A stretch of 64,000 bases of DNA from Pseudoduganella ginsengisoli (GTDB lineage: Bacteria > Pseudomonadota > Gammaproteobacteria > Burkholderiales > Burkholderiaceae_D): NCBI RefSeq assembly GCF_009720865.1, contig NZ_WNLA01000003.1, positions 62,001 to 126,000 of the forward strand, read 5' to 3'. Positions 12,148 to 22,203 of the stretch are shown in pieces; within the stretch, counting starts at the first letter, position 1; each line of letters opens with the position of its first letter. The position numbers were made by a program, and so were the translations under genes. A model generated the notes under the pieces. That model had not been told where the DNA came from. It made no database searches and saw nothing but the letters and a program-made list of their open reading frames with translations.

Positions 12148-12711
12148 ATGCCTGCCTTTCAGCCTGTCGTCCTGACCACCCAGCGCCTGCAACTGCGTTT
12201 CATCAATGACGGCGACGTGGACTCTGTCCACCGCCTGTTCACCGATCCGGAAGCGCTGCGCTATTGGAGTTTCGCGCCATGGACCGACCGCTCGCAGGCA
12301 GAGGAAACCGTGCGCGATACACAAGCGGCCTACGAGGATGGCAGCATCCTGACCTTTGCCATCACGCTGGCAGGCAGCGGCGACATGATCGGCAAATGCC
12401 GGCTGTCGAAATTTTCCGAACAAAACCGGCGCAGTGAAATCGGCTATATCCTGGACCGCGCCCACTGGGGCAAAGGCTATGCCAAAGAAGCGCTGGCCGC
12501 GCTGATTGGCCATGCGTTCGGCCCGCTTGACTTGCTGCGCATCGAAGCCGATGTCGACCCGCGCAACGATGCGTCGTGCAAATTGCTGGAACGCTTGCAT
12601 TTCATGCATGAAGGCCACTTGCGCCAGCGGTGGATCGTCGCGGGTGAAGTGTGCGATACGGCTTTCTATGGACTGCTGCGGCAAGACTGGGAAGCTGCAA
12701 AAGTTGCATAA
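12148..12711 (+). CDS. GNAT-family N-acetyltransferase (RimJ/RimL-like)
   Basis: 187 aa acetyl-CoA-dependent N-acetyltransferase. It opens VVLTTQRLQLRFINDGD and contains RRSEIGYILDRAHWGKGYAK (acetyl-CoA loop) and DPRNDASCKLLERLHFMHEG, the usual order for the RimJ/RimL/ribosomal-protein acetyltransferase group. The start at 12148 is taken from the family N-terminus; the ribosome site is weak. The substrate is unknown. It follows the TetR gene by 31 bases and may be read through from it. Confidence 0.85.
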   Translation: MPAFQPVVLTTQRLQLRFINDGDVDSVHRLFTDPEALRYWSFAPWTDRSQAEETVRDTQAAYEDGSILTFAITLAGSGDMIGKCRLSKFSEQNRRSEIGYILDRAHWGKGYAKEALAALIGHAFGPLDLLRIEADVDPRNDASCKLLERLHFMHEGHLRQRWIVAGEVCDTAFYGLLRQDWEAAKVA

Positions 12712-12720
12712 CGAAAAACA

Positions 12721-12767
12721 TTGCGGAGCGTCATGCCCAATGACACCGTACGATTGACGCCCCGCAA
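12721..12767. promoter_or_regulatory. long inverted repeat upstream of the small membrane protein/kinase operon
   Basis: Arms TTGCGGAGCGTCA (12721-12733) and TGACGCCCCGCAA (12755-12767) pair at 12 of 13 positions around 21 bases. It begins 9 bases after the acetyltransferase stop and lies 100 bases before the next gene. Without a U-tract it is either a transcript-end hairpin or an operator. Confidence 0.5.
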
Positions 12768-12867
12768 ATGCAGCTTGCCCCCTATAAACAGCAATTCGTC
12801 GGATAGCCCTCCCCCGCAGGGAACGCCGCTGGTACATTGGTTCCATCGACACGCACGGAGGACTCTG

Positions 12868-13140
12868 ATGAAAACCGTCAACCACACAATCGGCGACGTA
12901 TTGCGCGAAGTAGGCAATGCCGCCGCCCATATCGGCCGCTATTTCATGCGCACGCTGTCGCGCATGTCGTGGCCTGCGCTGCTGGCCAGCTGCATCATGC
13001 TGGCGATCCTGCTGACCATCTTGCCGCTGGCGCTGACCTTGTTTGCCATCTTTTTGCTGGCCAAGATCGCTATTGCCATCGTAGCGGGTTACAACTACAA
13101 CAAGCGCCGCGGCGACTATACCCCGCACAAGGACGTCTGA
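12868..13140 (+). CDS. small membrane protein of unknown function
   Basis: 90 aa; not recognised as a named family. A polar N-terminus (MKTVNHTIGDVLREVGNAAA) is followed by a long hydrophobic stretch that could form two helices (WPALLASCIMLAILLTILPL onward) and a basic tail NYNKRRGDYTPHKDV. CGGAGGA precedes the ATG at 12868; a longer frame from 12721 reads through the inverted repeat and is unlikely. It ends 2 bases before the histidine kinase gene, so it is almost certainly part of that operon and may be an accessory sensor component. Confidence 0.7.
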   Translation: MKTVNHTIGDVLREVGNAAAHIGRYFMRTLSRMSWPALLASCIMLAILLTILPLALTLFAIFLLAKIAIAIVAGYNYNKRRGDYTPHKDV

Positions 13141-13142
13141 CC

Positions 13143-14069
13143 ATGGCTTTTGCCCGCACAAAACAGGGGACCCGCAGCACGCTGGCCTTCATCCGCGAAA
13201 TTGGCGAGACGGCGCGCACCTTATGGTGGGAATTCTTCGACTGGCTGGCCGTCGTCGAATGGCGCAAGCTGGTGGTCATCCATATCCTCGTGGTGATCGT
13301 GCTGGGCATGCTGCACGCGGGCCAGGTGGGCGGGTGGTTCGTGTTCCTGTCGGTTTGCCTGAAAATCCTCGCGGGCGGCAAACGCCGTGCGGAAGTGGAA
13401 GCCAAGGAAGCAACGGAACACGCGGGCACGGAAAGCCTGGAGCGCCGCCTGGCGGAAGCGCAGCTGGCGGCGCTGCAAGCGCAAGTGGAACCGCACTTTT
13501 TATTCAACACGCTGGCGCTGATCGGCCAGTTGATTGAAACAGACCAGAAGCAGGCGGCCAAGGTGCACTCGCACCTGATCGATTACCTGCGCGCCACCAT
13601 GCCGCAAATGCGCTCGCGCAGCAATCACACGCTGGGCCGGCAAATCGACATGTCGCGCGCCTATCTGGCCATCATGCAGGCGCGCATGAAGGAACGGCTG
13701 GCCGTGTCGATCGACGTGGCGCCAGAATTGCTGAGCGCTTCATTCCCGCCCATGATGCTGCAAACCTTGATCGAGAATTCCATCAAGCACGGGCTGGAGC
13801 CGAAAATCGAAGGAGGCCGCATCGATATCCGCGCCACGACGACGACCGGACCTTCGGGCAGCATGCTGGACGTGGAAGTGCATGACGACGGTATCGGCTT
13901 CGACGTGCATGCGGGTGAAGGCGTGGGACTGGCCAATATCCGCGAGCGTTTGCGCCTGCTGCATGGGAACCGCGCGCAATTGATTATCGAGACGCCGCAT
14001 GACGGCGGGGCGCGGGTCATCATCCGCCTGCCATTTGCGCCGGACATTTTTGCAGGAACCAAACCATGA
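13143..14069 (+). CDS. LytS/YehU-type sensor histidine kinase
   Basis: 308 aa inner-membrane kinase. N-terminal hydrophobic segments (KLVVIHILVVIVLGML and GGWFVFLSVCLKIL) lead to the His-kinase domain with the phospho-acceptor motif QVEPHFLFNTLALIGQ. The ATPase motifs TLIENSIKHGLEP (N box), DDGIGFDV and GVGLANIRERL follow. The membrane part is short, two segments, so the stimulus may come through the small membrane protein encoded just upstream. Its stop overlaps the start of the LytTR regulator (ATGA). Confidence 0.92.
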   Translation: MAFARTKQGTRSTLAFIREIGETARTLWWEFFDWLAVVEWRKLVVIHILVVIVLGMLHAGQVGGWFVFLSVCLKILAGGKRRAEVEAKEATEHAGTESLERRLAEAQLAALQAQVEPHFLFNTLALIGQLIETDQKQAAKVHSHLIDYLRATMPQMRSRSNHTLGRQIDMSRAYLAIMQARMKERLAVSIDVAPELLSASFPPMMLQTLIENSIKHGLEPKIEGGRIDIRATTTTGPSGSMLDVEVHDDGIGFDVHAGEGVGLANIRERLRLLHGNRAQLIIETPHDGGARVIIRLPFAPDIFAGTKP

Positions 14070-14863
14070 GTGCCGCATCACCTTCCCGCTGCCCTACCGC
14101 CCTGATTGCGGACGATGAAGAACCGATGCGCCAGTTGCTGAAAAGCCGTTTGCAGGAAGCGTGGCCACAGCTGGAGATCGTGGCGGAAGCAGCCAACGGC
14201 ATCGAAGCCATTGCGCTGACGGGGTTGCACCAGCCGGACATCGTCTTTCTCGACATCCGCATGCCGGGACTGTCCGGCATTGAAGCGGCGCGCATGCTGT
14301 TCAACCGCTGCCACATCGTGTTTGTCACGGCCTACGACCAGTACGCGATTGAAGCATTTGAGCAGGGTGCGCTGGATTATCTGTTGAAGCCAGCCGGTGG
14401 CGAGCGCTTGAAAATGACGTGCGCGCGGCTGCAGGAACGGCTGGGCAAATCCCCCGCGAATATCGAACACCAGCTGGCGCAATTGCTGCAAGGCGTCAGC
14501 GGCGCCAGCCGCGGTGCGGCTGCTGCGAAACCGCGCGAATACCTGCGCTGGATCCAGGCCATGGTGGGCAACAGCTTGCGCATGATTTCAACCAAGGAAG
14601 TCTTGTTCTTCCGCGCCGATGAAAAATATACGCGCGTGCAAACCTTGCAGGGCGAAGTGCTGATCCGCAAGACGCTGAAGGAATTGGAAGACGAACTGGA
14701 TCCCGATGAATTCTGGCGTATCCACCGTTCGACGCTGGTGCGGGTCGATGCCATTGCCGAAGTGCGGCGTGATTTGCGGGGCCGGCAAATGGTGCGCGTA
14801 CGCAACTTCGACGAAGAACTTGAAGTCAGCCGTGGCAATACGCATCTGTTCCAGCAAATGTAA
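14066..14863 (+). CDS. LytTR-type response regulator
   Basis: 265 aa. A receiver domain (ALIADDEEPMRQLLKSRL, phosphorylatable Asp in DIVFLDIRMPG, TAYDQYAIEAFEQGALDYLL) is followed by a LytTR DNA-binding domain (FRADEKYTRVQTLQGEVLIR, DEFWRIHRSTLVRVDAIAEV). Partner of the kinase whose gene it overlaps. LytTR proteins bind paired imperfect direct repeats; targets are not evident here. Confidence 0.94.
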   Translation: MSAASPSRCPTALIADDEEPMRQLLKSRLQEAWPQLEIVAEAANGIEAIALTGLHQPDIVFLDIRMPGLSGIEAARMLFNRCHIVFVTAYDQYAIEAFEQGALDYLLKPAGGERLKMTCARLQERLGKSPANIEHQLAQLLQGVSGASRGAAAAKPREYLRWIQAMVGNSLRMISTKEVLFFRADEKYTRVQTLQGEVLIRKTLKELEDELDPDEFWRIHRSTLVRVDAIAEVRRDLRGRQMVRVRNFDEELEVSRGNTHLFQQM

Positions 14864-14884
14864 AAAGCTCAGCTTGCCCCTGCA

Positions 14885-14913
14885 AATGTGCTGAACTATA
14901 TTGTCAGCACATT
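14885..14913. promoter_or_regulatory. perfect palindromic operator upstream of the VOC gene
   Basis: AATGTGCTGA (14885-14894) and its exact reverse complement TCAGCACATT (14904-14913) flank 9 bases (ACTATATTG) that contain a TATATT -10-like hexamer. The site lies 17 bases before the chosen ATG. A repressor bound here would cover the promoter; which one is not known. Confidence 0.6.
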
Positions 14914-14930
14914 AATTGATGGGGGTTACG

Positions 14931-15353
14931 ATGCCGAGCATACCGAAGGATACCCGCACGACTGTCATCCCCTGCCTGCGTTACCGCGACGCGCCTGCCG
15001 CCATCGATTGGCTGTGCAATACACTGGGCTTTTCAACCATGCTGGTGGTGCCGAACGACGATGGCACCATTGCCCATGCCCAGCTGAGTTACGGGAATGG
15101 CATGATCATGCTGAGTTCCGTGTTTGATACCGAATTCGGGCGCCTGATGGCGCATCCATCGGAAACCGGCATGCGTGTCACGCAGAGCAGCTACCTGGTC
15201 GTCAACGATGCGGATGCAGTCCATGCGCGCGCAATCGGCGCCGGCGCTGTGATAGAAATGCCATTACAGGATGAAGACTACGGCGGGCGCGGTTTTACAT
15301 GCCGCGATCCGGAAGGCAATCTCTGGAGTATTGGAACCTATGACCCATGGTAA
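14931..15353 (+). CDS. VOC-superfamily protein (glyoxalase/bleomycin-resistance fold)
   Basis: About 140 aa, one vicinal-oxygen-chelate module pair: VIPCLRYRDAPAAIDWLCN at the N-terminus and GGRGFTCRDPEGNLWSIGTY at the C-terminus. This resembles the PhnB/glyoxalase-like subgroup. The ATG at 14931 has GGGGG upstream; TTG and ATG codons at 14916 and 14919 are in frame but less well placed. The function could be detoxification or resistance and cannot be fixed from sequence. It overlaps the following SnoaL-like gene by 14 bases. Confidence 0.8.
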   Translation: MPSIPKDTRTTVIPCLRYRDAPAAIDWLCNTLGFSTMLVVPNDDGTIAHAQLSYGNGMIMLSSVFDTEFGRLMAHPSETGMRVTQSSYLVVNDADAVHARAIGAGAVIEMPLQDEDYGGRGFTCRDPEGNLWSIGTYDPW

Positions 15354-15756
15354 TGACGAACAAGCGATCCGCGCGGTGATCGCACAGTGGATGGACGCCA
15401 CGCGGCTGGGCAATGTTGACGCGGTATTGCCGCTGATGACGGAAGACGTTGTGTTTATGGTGCCGGGCCAGCCGCCCATGACGGGCCGCGACAGCTTTGC
15501 GGCAGGCATGCGCGGTATGGCAACGACGCATCGCGTGATGCCGGACAGTGTGGTGGAAGAAGTCGCCGTGTCCGGCGACATGGCTTACTGCCGCACGCGG
15601 CTTGAAGTCCGGATCGAGCCGCTGGGAGGCGGCGCGGCCGTGCGGCGCGCCGGCTATACGCTGTCGGTATTCCGCCGCAGCGCCGATGGCCAGTGGCAGC
15701 TGGCGCGCGATGCGAATTTGCTGGCGCCGGTAACGGATGGGATGTCGGACGGGTGA
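15340..15756 (+). CDS. SnoaL/DUF4440-type NTF2-fold protein
   Basis: 138 aa with the pattern of the SgcJ/EcaC or DUF4440 family: DEQAIRAVIAQWMDATRLGN, LMTEDVVFMVPGQPPMTGRD and a C-terminal FRRSADGQWQLARDANLL. Such proteins are small alpha+beta barrels, often of unknown function. The ATG at 15340 lies inside the end of the VOC gene, so the two are translated together from the palindrome-controlled promoter. Confidence 0.8.
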   Translation: MTHGNDEQAIRAVIAQWMDATRLGNVDAVLPLMTEDVVFMVPGQPPMTGRDSFAAGMRGMATTHRVMPDSVVEEVAVSGDMAYCRTRLEVRIEPLGGGAAVRRAGYTLSVFRRSADGQWQLARDANLLAPVTDGMSDG

Positions 15757-15790
15757 TCCCGTCGCGCGGGTTCAAGGGGAGCGCCTGGCC

Positions 15791-17420
<1,630 letters not shown>

Positions 17421-17432
17421 TCAATGCTCCGG

Positions 17433-18755
17433 TTACGGACGGATCGTGCGGTAGATAACCGGGTTGGCTGCCGGCTTGTCTTCCGCGATCGTGTACGCTG
17501 CCTGGATTTCCGCAATGGCTTGCGCCGCTGCAGCTTCCGTACGCGCGTGCACCATGGCCAGCGGCTGGCCCGCTTCGATGCGGTCGCCCAGGCCAATCAA
17601 GTCCGTCAAGCCAACCGCGAAGTCAATCGTATCGGTCGGACGGCGGCGGCCGCCGCCCAGGCTGACGACGGACAAGCCAATGCCACGGCAATCCGTCGCG
17701 GCAGCATAACCGGATTTCAGCGCAGGCGCAGGCACGAGGATCGGTGCTTTCGCCAAATGCTTGTCCGGGTTTTCCACCAGGTCGGCCGGGCCGCCCAATG
17801 CCACCACCATGCGCGCAAAGCGCTCCGTCGCCGCGCCCGTATCCAGCGCGGCTTGCAGCTTCTGGCGCGCTTCCACTTCATCGGCAGCCAGCTTGCCCAG
17901 CACCAGCATTTCCGCGCACAGCGCCATCGTCACTTCATGCAGGCGCGCCGGACGCGATTTGCCCGTCAGGTAATCAATCGCGCCGCGCACTTCCAATGCA
18001 TTGCCCGCGTATGGCGCCAGCGATTCATTCATGTCCGTCAAAATGGCCGACGTCATCATGCCAGCGCCGTTGCCTACCTTGACGATGGATTCCGCCAGTT
18101 CCACGGATTTATCGTAGGTCGGCATGAAGGCGCCGGTGCCCGCTTTGACGTCCATCACCAGCGCCTGCAAGCCGGCCGACAGTTTCTTCGACAGGATGGA
18201 GCCGGTAATCATGGCCACGGATTCCACCGTCGCCGTCACGTCGCGGATGCTGTAGAAACGCTTGTCCGATGGCGCCAGGTTCGACGTCTGGCCAATGATG
18301 GCCACACCCACTTCCTTGACGACTTTGCGGAACAATTCATTGTCCGGCACCGTGTTGTAGCCAGGGATGGAGTCGAATTTGTCCAGCGTGCCGCCCGTGT
18401 GGCCCAGGCCACGGCCGGAAATCATCGGCACGTAGCCGCCGCATGCGGCCACCATGGGGCCCAACAGCAGCGACACGACGTCGCCCACGCCGCCCGTCGA
18501 ATGCTTGTCGACCACCGGGCCAGGCAAGTTCAGGTTAGACCAGTCCAGCACCGCGCCGGAATCGCGCATGGCCAGCGTAAACGCCACGCGCTCGTCCATG
18601 TTCATGTCGTTGAAGTACACGGCCATGGCCAGCGCGGCAATCTGCCCTTCGCTGACGCTGCCGTCCGTAATGCCGCGCACGAAGAACTGGATTTCTTCCG
18701 CGCTCAGGCAGCCCTTATCGCGCTTTTTGCGAATGATTTCTTGGGTCAGGAACAT
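17433..18755 (-). CDS. deoA: thymidine phosphorylase
   Basis: Phosphorolyses thymidine and deoxyuridine to base plus deoxyribose-1-phosphate. 440 aa, the same length as E. coli DeoA, with the phosphate-binding [36 protein letters not shown] and [16 protein letters not shown] pyrimidine nucleoside phosphorylase with wider range is possible, and no separate uridine phosphorylase is visible in the window. A strong stem-loop lies just upstream, between it and the aldehyde dehydrogenase gene. Confidence 0.95.
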   Translation of the reverse strand: MFLTQEIIRKKRDKGCLSAEEIQFFVRGITDGSVSEGQIAALAMAVYFNDMNMDERVAFTLAMRDSGAVLDWSNLNLPGPVVDKHSTGGVGDVVSLLLGPMVAACGGYVPMISGRGLGHTGGTLDKFDSIPGYNTVPDNELFRKVVKEVGVAIIGQTSNLAPSDKRFYSIRDVTATVESVAMITGSILSKKLSAGLQALVMDVKAGTGAFMPTYDKSVELAESIVKVGNGAGMMTSAILTDMNESLAPYAGNALEVRGAIDYLTGKSRPARLHEVTMALCAEMLVLGKLAADEVEARQKLQAALDTGAATERFARMVVALGGPADLVENPDKHLAKAPILVPAPALKSGYAAATDCRGIGLSVVSLGGGRRRPTDTIDFAVGLTDLIGLGDRIEAGQPLAMVHARTEAAAAQAIAEIQAAYTIAEDKPAANPVIYRTIRP

Positions 18756-18792
18756 AGTCTGTCTCTTGATGTATGGTCTTTGTAAGGTATTC

Positions 18793-18825
18793 GGGCCGCA
18801 GGCCAGTGTCCCCGGTCTGCGGCCC
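18793..18825 (-). other. intercistronic stem-loop upstream of deoA
   Basis: Nine-base perfect arms GGGCCGCAG (18793-18801) and CTGCGGCCC (18817-18825) in the 92-base gap between the aldehyde dehydrogenase stop and deoA. No U-tract; probably an mRNA stability or segmentation element. Confidence 0.6.
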
Positions 18826-18847
18826 TTCGGATCATCCTGTTACGGAG

Positions 18848-21229
18848 TTATACGCCGTAGGGGATCCAGATGTTTTTCACTTGCGATGCGTGCGCCAGTA
18901 CCGTGCGGCCGCCTGCTTGCGCCGTGCTGAACCAGTCACGGCCCTTCGCGCCGCCCGTCCACGTACGCTTCAGCGAACCTGCCGACAGGCGCTCGACTTC
19001 GGCACAGCCGGCAGCGGAACCGTCGTGGCGCCAGATCGCGTCCACGTCCGAGTGCGTCGCCAAGGTGCGCGCCAGCTCGTCCGCCGAACCCGTGACGATG
19101 TTCACGACGCCGCCCGGCAAGTCCGACGTGTCGAACACCTGGTACAAGTCCGTCGCGCTCAATGGATGCGCTTCCGACGGTACGACCACCACGCGGTTGC
19201 CCACGGCAATCGCCGGCGCCACCAGCGAAATAAAGCCCAGCAGCGGGTTTTCATTCGGCGCCACGATACCGATCACGCCAATGGCTTCATTGAGCGCCAC
19301 GGTGATGCCGTGCATCGGCGGCTGGTGCGCCAGGCCGTCGTATTTGTCGGCCCATGCGGCCCAGTAGAACAGGCGTTCCACGGCTGCCTGCACTTCTTTC
19401 TCAGCATTCTTGGCGCCGGTCTGCGCAGCGATACGCTCGGCAAATTCCGCGCCGCGCGCCGCCAGGTTTTCTGCGATATAGAACAGCACTTGCGCGCGGT
19501 TGTGCGCTGTCGCCTTGGTCCAGCCAGTGGCCTTGTGCGCGGCTTCCACGGCGTTGCGGATATCCTTGCGGTTACCCTCGCCCACTTCGCCAAGGAACTT
19601 GCCGTCCGCGCCGTGGATGGCGCGGCTGTAGGCGCCGTCAGGGCGCGCTTGCTTGCCGCCGATGTACAGCTTGGCCGTGCGGTCGATCGCGAACGGGTCG
19701 GCCGATGCTGCAGCTTTGGCCTTGCCTTTATCGGCAACCACCGGTGCGGCAGGACGCTGGTCTTCCGACAGCGGCACCAGGTATTCATACATGCCTTCGC
19801 GGCCGCCTTCACGGCCATAGCCGGATTCGCGGTAGCCGCCGAAGCCGCACGCGGCATCGAACTGGTTCGCCGTATTGATCCACACCACGCCGGCCTTGAT
19901 GGCAGGCGCCACGTCCAGTGCCAGCGAAATGTTTTCAGTCCACACGCACGACGCCAGGCCATACACGGTGTTGTTTGCCAGCTGCACGGCTTCTGCCGGC
20001 GTGCGGAAGCTCATCGCCACCAGCACCGGGCCGAAGATTTCAGCCTGCGCCACGGCAGCGGACGTCGATGCGCCCGTAATCAGGGTCGGCGGGAACCACG
20101 AGCCATCGGTCGGGATCACGCAGCCGGCCGGCTGATACACGTCGCAGCCTTCGCAGCGCGCGGTTTCCACCAGGCCCGCAATACGCTGTTGCTGGATCGG
20201 ATCGACCAGTGCGCCGATGTCCATCGACTTGTCCAGCGGCGAACCCAGTCGCAGGTTATCCATGCGGGCACGCAGTTTCGCCAGGAAGCGCTCTTCCACG
20301 GATTCCTGCACCAGCAGGCGCGAACCGGCGCAGCACACCTGCCCCTGGTTGAACCAGATGGAATCGACCAAACCTTCGACAGCGGCGTCCAGGTCTGCAT
20401 CTTCAAACACGATGAATGGCGATTTGCCGCCCAGTTCCAGCGACAGCTTCTTGCCCGAACCGGCAGTCGCTTCGCGGATGATGCGGCCCACTTCGGTCGA
20501 ACCCGTGAACGCCAGCTTGTCGATGCCTTCGTGTTTGACGATGGCTTCACCCACGCGGCCGTCGCCGGTCACAATATTGACGACACCGGCCGGCACGCCG
20601 GCCTGCACGCAAATGTGCGCAAACAGCATGGCCGTCAGCGACGTGAATTCCGCAGGCTTGAACACGATGGTGTTGCCTGCAGCCAGTGCCGGCGCGACTT
20701 TCCATGCCAGCATCAGCAGCGGGAAGTTCCATGGCACGATCTGGCCCACGACACCAACCGGGCGGTGGCCGGCGAATTCTTCATCTTGCAGTTGCGCCCA
20801 GCCGGCGTGGTAGTAAAAGTGGCGTGCCACCAGCGGCAAGTCGGCATCGCGCGTTTCGCGGATGGTCTTGCCGTTATCCAGCGTTTCAAGCACGGCGAAC
20901 AGGCGCGCATGCTTTTGCATCAGGCGCGCAATGGCGTACAAGATCTTCGCGCGGCCATGGCCGCCCAGTCCTTGCCATGCCGGCTGTGCGCGGCGCGCAG
21001 CTTCCACGGCGCGGTTCACGTCTTCGCTGGTTGCCTGCGTCAGTTCGGCCAGCAGCTTGCCGTCAGCCGGGTTGTTCGACGCGAACAAATCGGTTGGTTC
21101 GGTCCATGCATTGTCGATGAACAGGCCGAATTTGCGGCCTTGCTGGTCCAGCCATGCTTGCGCTTCTTTCTGGCTTTCTGGTGCGGGGCCGTAGTCCATG
21201 GTCTTCAAAATGTCGTTAATCGTTGGCAT
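18848..21229 (-). CDS. tandem-domain aldehyde dehydrogenase (ALDH16-like)
   Basis: 793 aa with two aldehyde dehydrogenase domains. Domain 1 (about 35-480) is complete: VPWNFPLLMLAWKVAPALAA, LAFTGSTEVGRII, Glu265 in LSLELGGKSPF and the active cysteine in NQGQVCCAGSR (Cys299). Domain 2 (about 505-793) keeps the fold (LYIGGKQARPDGAYSRAIHG, GVIGIVAPNENPLLGFISLV) but shows no ELGGK or GQxC motif, so it is catalytically dead. This matches the two-domain ALDH16 family in size and plan. Lying between deoC and deoA, it probably oxidises the acetaldehyde that DeoC releases to acetate. Confidence 0.88.
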   Translation of the reverse strand: MPTINDILKTMDYGPAPESQKEAQAWLDQQGRKFGLFIDNAWTEPTDLFASNNPADGKLLAELTQATSEDVNRAVEAARRAQPAWQGLGGHGRAKILYAIARLMQKHARLFAVLETLDNGKTIRETRDADLPLVARHFYYHAGWAQLQDEEFAGHRPVGVVGQIVPWNFPLLMLAWKVAPALAAGNTIVFKPAEFTSLTAMLFAHICVQAGVPAGVVNIVTGDGRVGEAIVKHEGIDKLAFTGSTEVGRIIREATAGSGKKLSLELGGKSPFIVFEDADLDAAVEGLVDSIWFNQGQVCCAGSRLLVQESVEERFLAKLRARMDNLRLGSPLDKSMDIGALVDPIQQQRIAGLVETARCEGCDVYQPAGCVIPTDGSWFPPTLITGASTSAAVAQAEIFGPVLVAMSFRTPAEAVQLANNTVYGLASCVWTENISLALDVAPAIKAGVVWINTANQFDAACGFGGYRESGYGREGGREGMYEYLVPLSEDQRPAAPVVADKGKAKAAASADPFAIDRTAKLYIGGKQARPDGAYSRAIHGADGKFLGEVGEGNRKDIRNAVEAAHKATGWTKATAHNRAQVLFYIAENLAARGAEFAERIAAQTGAKNAEKEVQAAVERLFYWAAWADKYDGLAHQPPMHGITVALNEAIGVIGIVAPNENPLLGFISLVAPAIAVGNRVVVVPSEAHPLSATDLYQVFDTSDLPGGVVNIVTGSADELARTLATHSDVDAIWRHDGSAAGCAEVERLSAGSLKRTWTGGAKGRDWFSTAQAGGRTVLAHASQVKNIWIPYGV

Positions 21230-21240
21230 GAGTGGAATCC

Positions 21241-22203
21241 TTAAGGTTGCGCGTGGCGGTGTGCGGCCGAGTAATTGCCGGTGACATGGTGTTCGAGCTG
21301 GCGCTCGATGTCAGTCAGCAGGCTCGATGCGCCAATACGGAACAAGTGCGGTTCCAGCCATTCATTGCCCAATTCTTCTTTCATCACGGTCATGTATTGC
21401 AGCGCAGCCTTGGCCGTGCTGACGCCGCCGGCCGGCTTGTACCCAACCTGGAAGCCCGTGCGTTCATAGTATTCGCGGATCGCGCGCACCATCACCAGCG
21501 ATACCGGGATGGTGGCGTTGACGCCTTCCTTGCCGGTCGACGTCTTGATGAAGTCAGCGCCAGCCATCATGCAGACCCACGATGCCTTCGCCACGTTTTC
21601 CAGCGTGACCAGGTCGCCCGTTGCGAGAATGGCTTTCACGTGCGCTTCGCCGCACGCTTTACGGTAGGCCAGCATTTCATCGTACAGCGCCTGCCAATTG
21701 CCCGTCAGGACGTGCTGGCGCGTAATGACGATATCGATTTCTTTCGCGCCTGCCGCCACCGACAATTCAATTTCGCGCACTTTGGTTTCCATGCTGGTCA
21801 AGCCGGAAGGGAAGCCAGTCGACACGGCGGCGATCGGCAAACGGCCTTGCAACACCTTGTCCGCGTGCTGGATCATTTCGTGGTACACGCACACGGCGCC
21901 CGTCTTCAAGCCGCGGTCTTGCAGGCCCAAAGCGTCAACCAGGTCGGAACGCAGCGGACGCATGGCTTTCATGCACAGGCGTTCCACGCGGCCCGGCGTA
22001 TCGTCGCCTGCCAGCGTAGTCAGGTCGATCAATTCGATCGCCTTGACCAGCCAGGCAGCCTGGTATTCCTTCTTGACGGTGCGGCGGTTGGCCAGCGATT
22101 GAGCGCGGCGGTCGGCCGCAGCTTTGTTCACGTGGATATGGTTCAGCCAGCCCAGGTCGAGCGGCATCGCCTCATTGCGCTTGAAATTGTTATCGTGGGT
22201 CAT
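21241..22203 (-). CDS. deoC: deoxyribose-phosphate aldolase
   Basis: Splits 2-deoxyribose-5-phosphate into glyceraldehyde-3-phosphate and acetaldehyde. 320 aa, the longer class, with AIELIDLTTLAGDDTPGRV, AAVSTGFPSGLTSMETKV, the region before the Schiff-base lysine EAHVKAILATGDL and ADFIKTSTGKEGVNAT (Lys in IKTSTG). The ATG at 22203 overlaps the deoB stop (ATGA). The order deoB-deoC-ALDH-deoA-cdd gives a full deoxynucleoside sugar pathway. Confidence 0.96.
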   Translation of the reverse strand: MTHDNNFKRNEAMPLDLGWLNHIHVNKAAADRRAQSLANRRTVKKEYQAAWLVKAIELIDLTTLAGDDTPGRVERLCMKAMRPLRSDLVDALGLQDRGLKTGAVCVYHEMIQHADKVLQGRLPIAAVSTGFPSGLTSMETKVREIELSVAAGAKEIDIVITRQHVLTGNWQALYDEMLAYRKACGEAHVKAILATGDLVTLENVAKASWVCMMAGADFIKTSTGKEGVNATIPVSLVMVRAIREYYERTGFQVGYKPAGGVSTAKAALQYMTVMKEELGNEWLEPHLFRIGASSLLTDIERQLEHHVTGNYSAAHRHAQP

